A DNA stretch of 64,000 nucleotides, from the NCBI RefSeq assembly GCF_001894985.1, contig NZ_BCXG01000004.1:124001-188000 (forward strand), given 5' to 3'. The notes below the pieces were generated by a model that was not told the origin of the DNA, made no database searches, and saw only the letters and a program-made list of their open reading frames with translations. Below, piece after piece: positions 60,346-64,000 of the stretch (position 1 is the first letter of the stretch; every line of letters begins with the position of its first letter). Both the position numbers and the translations under genes were made by a program. This stretch comes from Rhodococcus tukisamuensis NBRC 100609 (lineage in GTDB: Bacteria > Actinomycetota > Actinomycetes > Mycobacteriales > Mycobacteriaceae).

Positions 60346-63300
60346 ATGGACACCATGGACACGGTGCTCGGCAGGTTCTCCGCCCCCACCCGGGAGTGGT
60401 TCGCCGGCGCCTTCCCCGCACCCACCGCCGCCCAACTGGGGGCCTGGGAGGCGATCGCGGACGGCTCACATGCGCTGGTCGTGGCCCCGACCGGATCCGG
60501 AAAGACCCTCTCCGCCTTCCTGTGGGCACTCGACCAGCTCGCCACCCGTCCGCACGACGAGAAGCGTCCACCGGGCACCACGGTCCTGTACATCTCGCCG
60601 CTCAAGGCCCTCGCTGTCGACGTCGAACGCAACCTGCGCGCACCGCTGGTCGGGATCACCCAGACCGCGAAACGACTCGGGCTGGCGCCGCCGGAGATCA
60701 CCGTCGGCGTCCGCTCCGGCGACACCACGCCCGCGGACCGCCGCGCCCTGGTCCGCACGCCCCCCGACATCCTCATCACCACCCCCGAGTCACTGTTCCT
60801 GATGCTCACCTCGGCGGCCCGCGAATCGCTCGCCACCGTGCGGACCGTCATCGTCGACGAGGTGCACGCCGTCGCGGCGACCAAACGCGGTGCGCATCTC
60901 GCTCTCTCGCTCGAACGGCTCGACATGCTGCTCGAGCGTCCGGCCCAGCGAATCGGGCTCTCCGCCACCGTCCGGCCGCACGAGGAGGTCGCGCGGTTCC
61001 TGGCCGGCGCGGCGCCGGTACACATCGTGTGCCCACCCGCACCGAAGACCTTCGACCTGACGGTGCGGGTACCGGTCGAGGACATGACGGAGCTCGGGGT
61101 CACGGCAGCATCCGACGACTCGAACTCTCCTGCGCCACAACAGGGCTCGATCTGGCCGCACGTGGAGGAACAGATCGTCGACCTGGTCCTGGAGCACTCC
61201 TCGTCGATCGTGTTCGCAAACTCGCGCCGACTCGCCGAGCGGCTCACCGCCCGGCTCAACGAGGTCTACGCCGAGCGGCTCGGCGCCCCCGTCGACACCG
61301 TCCACCGGCCAGCGGCGCAGATCGGCGCCCCCACCGAGGTGAACCACGGCGCGGACCCGCTGCTGGCCCGCGCCCACCACGGCTCGGTGAGCAAGGACCA
61401 GCGGGCGATCATCGAGGACGACCTCAAGTCGGGGCGACTGCGCTGCGTGGTCGCGACCAGCAGCCTCGAACTCGGCATCGACATGGGCGCGGTCGACCTG
61501 GTCGTCCAGGTCGAGGCGCCGCCCTCGGTGGCCAGCGGACTGCAGCGGGTCGGCCGGGCCGGGCACCAGGTCGGCGAGATCTCCCGCGGGGTGCTCTTCC
61601 CCAAGCACCGGACCGACCTGATCCACTGCGCGGTCACCGTCGAGCGGATGACCGCGGGCAAGATCGAATCGCTCGCGGTGCCGGCCAACCCGCTCGACAT
61701 CCTCGCCCAGCACACCGTCGCCGCCTGCGCGCTCGACCCGCTCGACGCGGGTGTCTGGTTCGACGTGGTCCGGCGCACCGGGAGTTTCGCCGCCCTGCCG
61801 CGCTCGGCCTTCGACGCCACCCTCGACCTGCTCGCGGGTCGGTACCCCTCCGACGAGTTCGCCGAGTTGCGCCCGCGGCTCGTGTGGGACCGCGACGCCG
61901 ACGTGCTCACCGGTCGGCCCGGCTCGCAGCGCCTCGCCGTCACCTCCGGCGGCGCCATCCCGGACCGCGGCCTGTTCACCGTCTACATGGTCGGCGAGAA
62001 ACAGTCCAGGGTCGGCGAACTCGACGAGGAGATGGTCTACGAGTCCCGCGTCGGCGACGTCTTTGCGCTCGGCGCCACCAGCTGGCGTATCGAGGAGATC
62101 ACTCACGACCGGGTCCTGGTCAGCCCCGCGTACGGACTGCCCGGCCGGCTTCCGTTCTGGCACGGCGACGGCCTCGGCCGGCCCGCCGAACTCGGTGCTG
62201 CGCTCGGCGAGTTCCTGCGCGAGATGTCGCTCGGCGACGCCGGCGACCTGCGCACCCGCCTCACCGACCAGGGCCTGGACACCAACGCCACCACCAATCT
62301 GCTGGCGCTGGTCGAGGAGCAACGGACCGCGACCGGCCAGGTGCCCACGGACCGGACCCTGGTGCTGGAGCGGTTCCGTGACGAGCTCGGCGACTGGCGA
62401 CTGGTGCTGCACTCGCCGTACGGGCTGCCGGTGCACGCGCCGTGGGCGCTGGCGGTCGGTGCCCGACTGCAGGATCGCTACGGGATCGACTCCACGCCAA
62501 CGGCATCCGACGACGGCATCATCGTCCGGCTGCCGGACACCGAGGACGCGCCGCCCGGCGTGGACCTGTTCGTCTTCGACCGCGACGAGATCGAGGACAT
62601 CGTCACCGAACAGGTCGGCCACTCCGCCCTGTTCGCGTCCCGGTTCCGCGAGTGCGCGGCCCGTGCCCTGTTGCTGCCGCGTCGCAACCCCGGCAAGCGG
62701 GCGCCGCTTTGGCAGCAGCGACAGCGGTCCGCGCAGCTGCTCGACGTGGCCCGCAAGTTCCCGACCTTCCCGATCCTGCTCGAGACGGTGCGCGAATGCC
62801 TGCAGGACGTGTACGACCTGCCCTCGCTGACCCGGCTGTTCGACGCCGTCGGCCGCAAGCAGATCCGGCTGGTCGAGGTGGAGACCGCCTCGCCCTCCCC
62901 GTTCGCCGGCGCGCTGCTCTTCGACTACGTCGGCGCGTTCATGTACGAGGGCGACAGCCCGCTCGCCGAACGCCGCGCCGCCGCACTGTCGCTGGACTCG
63001 ACCCTGCTCGCCGAACTGCTCGGCCGGGTGGAGCTGCGCGAACTGCTCGACGCGGATGTCATCGACCTCACCGAACGCGAACTGCAGCGCCTGGTCCCCG
63101 ACCGCAAGGCGAGGGACGCGGAGGGCGTGGCCGACCTGCTGCGCCTGCTCGGGCCCCTCACCACGGAGGAGATCTCGGCGCGGGCTGTCGCCGAGCCGCG
63201 GGAGTGGCTGGCCGAACTGGAAACCCGCAAACGCGTCATGCGGGTCGCCTTCGCGGGCCGCCGGTGGTGGGTGGCGATCGAGGACGCCAGCCGGATGCGT

Positions 63301-64000
63301 GACGCCCTCGGGGTGCCGCTGCCGATCGGGACGCCCGCCGCGTTCATAGAGCCGGCCCTGGACCCGCTCGGCGACCTGGTCGGCCGGTACGCGCGCAGCC
63401 ACGGCCCCTTCACGCTCGCCGACGCCGCCGCCCGGTTCGGGCTCGGCACCTCCGTCGTGCGGGACGTGCTGCGCCGGCTCGCCGTCGACAAGCGCGTCGT
63501 CGAGGGCGAGTTCCGGCCCGCGGAGTCGGGCAGCGAGTGGTGTGACGCCGAGGTGCTGCGCCGGCTGCGGCGCCGCTCGTTGGCCGCCGCGCGGCGGGAC
63601 GTCGAGCCGGTCGAACCGGCGGCGCTGGGCCGATTCCTGCCCGACTGGCAGCACGTGGGCGGCGGCCTGCGCGGTATCGACGGCGTCGCGGCGGTGATCG
63701 AACAGCTTGCGGGCGTACCGATCCCGGCCTCGGCCTGGGAGTCGACGGTGCTGCGGTCGCGGGTGCGCGACTACCAGCCGGCGATGCTCGACGAGCTCAC
63801 CACCACCGGCGAGGTGCTGTGGTCGGGCGCGGGGCAGATCTCCGGCAGCGACGGCTGGGTGCGCCTGCATCCCGCCGACGCGGCGCCGCTGACACTGACG
63901 CCGGCGGACTCCACCCAGCTGTCCGAGCAGGCCCGCGCGATTCTCGACGTGCTCGGCTCGGGCGGCGCCTTCTTCTTCCGAAACCTCGCCGATCAGGTCG
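60346..64000 (+). CDS. lhr: Lhr-type large ATP-dependent helicase, cut by window edge
   Basis: Superfamily 2 helicase; about 1,218 residues are visible of roughly 1,500 expected, and the 3' end lies beyond the window. Motif I is APTGSGKT (47-54, Lys53), motif II VDEVHA with D171-E172-V173-H174, motif III GLSATV, and motif VI QRVGRAGHQ. An Lhr-specific winged-helix and C-terminal region follows. Lhr unwinds DNA:RNA and DNA duplexes and is linked to DNA repair. The start is ATG 60346 (MDTMDTVLG) or ATG 60355. It marks the right end of the block shared with M. tuberculosis (Rv3296). Confidence 0.93.
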   Translation, partial: MDTMDTVLGRFSAPTREWFAGAFPAPTAAQLGAWEAIADGSHALVVAPTGSGKTLSAFLWALDQLATRPHDEKRPPGTTVLYISPLKALAVDVERNLRAPLVGITQTAKRLGLAPPEITVGVRSGDTTPADRRALVRTPPDILITTPESLFLMLTSAARESLATVRTVIVDEVHAVAATKRGAHLALSLERLDMLLERPAQRIGLSATVRPHEEVARFLAGAAPVHIVCPPAPKTFDLTVRVPVEDMTELGVTAASDDSNSPAPQQGSIWPHVEEQIVDLVLEHSSSIVFANSRRLAERLTARLNEVYAERLGAPVDTVHRPAAQIGAPTEVNHGADPLLARAHHGSVSKDQRAIIEDDLKSGRLRCVVATSSLELGIDMGAVDLVVQVEAPPSVASGLQRVGRAGHQVGEISRGVLFPKHRTDLIHCAVTVERMTAGKIESLAVPANPLDILAQHTVAACALDPLDAGVWFDVVRRTGSFAALPRSAFDATLDLLAGRYPSDEFAELRPRLVWDRDADVLTGRPGSQRLAVTSGGAIPDRGLFTVYMVGEKQSRVGELDEEMVYESRVGDVFALGATSWRIEEITHDRVLVSPAYGLPGRLPFWHGDGLGRPAELGAALGEFLREMSLGDAGDLRTRLTDQGLDTNATTNLLALVEEQRTATGQVPTDRTLVLERFRDELGDWRLVLHSPYGLPVHAPWALAVGARLQDRYGIDSTPTASDDGIIVRLPDTEDAPPGVDLFVFDRDEIEDIVTEQVGHSALFASRFRECAARALLLPRRNPGKRAPLWQQRQRSAQLLDVARKFPTFPILLETVRECLQDVYDLPSLTRLFDAVGRKQIRLVEVETASPSPFAGALLFDYVGAFMYEGDSPLAERRAAALSLDSTLLAELLGRVELRELLDADVIDLTERELQRLVPDRKARDAEGVADLLRLLGPLTTEEISARAVAEPREWLAELETRKRVMRVAFAGRRWWVAIEDASRMRDALGVPLPIGTPAAFIEPALDPLGDLVGRYARSHGPFTLADAAARFGLGTSVVRDVLRRLAVDKRVVEGEFRPAESGSEWCDAEVLRRLRRRSLAAARRDVEPVEPAALGRFLPDWQHVGGGLRGIDGVAAVIEQLAGVPIPASAWESTVLRSRVRDYQPAMLDELTTTGEVLWSGAGQISGSDGWVRLHPADAAPLTLTPADSTQLSEQARAILDVLGSGGAFFFRNLADQV

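Noticed and set aside
1-64000. tRNA, rRNA, riboswitches, insertion sequences, integrases
   Set aside because: I looked for cloverleaf-like stretches, transposase motifs and terminal inverted repeats and saw none that I could support.

Overview
The window looks like the chromosome of a high-GC, mycolic-acid-containing actinobacterium, most likely Rhodococcus or a close relative. The genes are GC-rich, GTG starts are frequent, and the gene order follows the Mycobacterium tuberculosis segment from Rv3274c (fadE25) to Rv3296 (lhr), as I remember it: fadE25, purE, purK, a GtrA protein, a small membrane PH-domain protein, birA, accD5, accE5, maf, sseA, a SufE-like gene, accA3, lat, lrpA, pcd and lhr. 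I assigned these by reading motifs and by synteny; no database search was run.

Layout. 1-5034: start of fadE25 (cut by the left edge), a TetR regulator, a conserved hypothetical protein, purE, purK and a GtrA-type membrane protein. 5038-9305: a minus-strand unit of two membrane proteins (DUF6069-like, AI-2E family), a PH-domain membrane protein and an OmpR/histidine-kinase pair. 9509-13817: a small DUF7144-like membrane protein, a tandem-repeat array at the birA 3' end, birA, and accD5-accE5-maf with 4-nt overlaps. 13929-41450: one uninterrupted 9,173-residue non-ribosomal peptide synthetase (NRPS). 41860-46745: sseA, SufE-like, a stand-alone condensation/PapA-like acyltransferase, and accA3. 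46822-53143: small proteins, a PtpB-type phosphatase, a FemAB-type transferase, and the lysine-degradation set lat, lrpA, pcd. 53187-58121: an SDR / Baeyer-Villiger monooxygenase / patatin operon opposite a TetR gene and an acyl-CoA dehydrogenase homologue. 58129-64000: a membrane alpha/beta hydrolase, a second DUF7144-like protein, and lhr (cut by the right edge).

How the genes work together. accD5, accE5, accA3 and birA supply the beta, epsilon and biotinylated alpha subunits of acyl-CoA carboxylase and the ligase that biotinylates it. These make malonyl/methylmalonyl-CoA for fatty and mycolic acid synthesis. lat and pcd turn lysine into alpha-aminoadipate under LrpA.

The outstanding feature is the NRPS. 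It sits between maf and sseA, which are neighbours in M. tuberculosis. It has eight modules, a starter C domain, one epimerase and a C-terminal thioesterase, so it should make an N-capped octapeptide whose first residue is D. Module 2 carries the textbook serine code. Modules 4, 6 and 7 have almost the same code and look like recent internal duplicates. Module 5 has an unusual adenylation domain. No MbtH-like protein, phosphopantetheinyl transferase, exporter or tailoring enzyme lies beside it. The only plausible partner is the PapA/C-domain-like protein at 43348-44772, which interrupts the same conserved block between the SufE-like gene and accA3.
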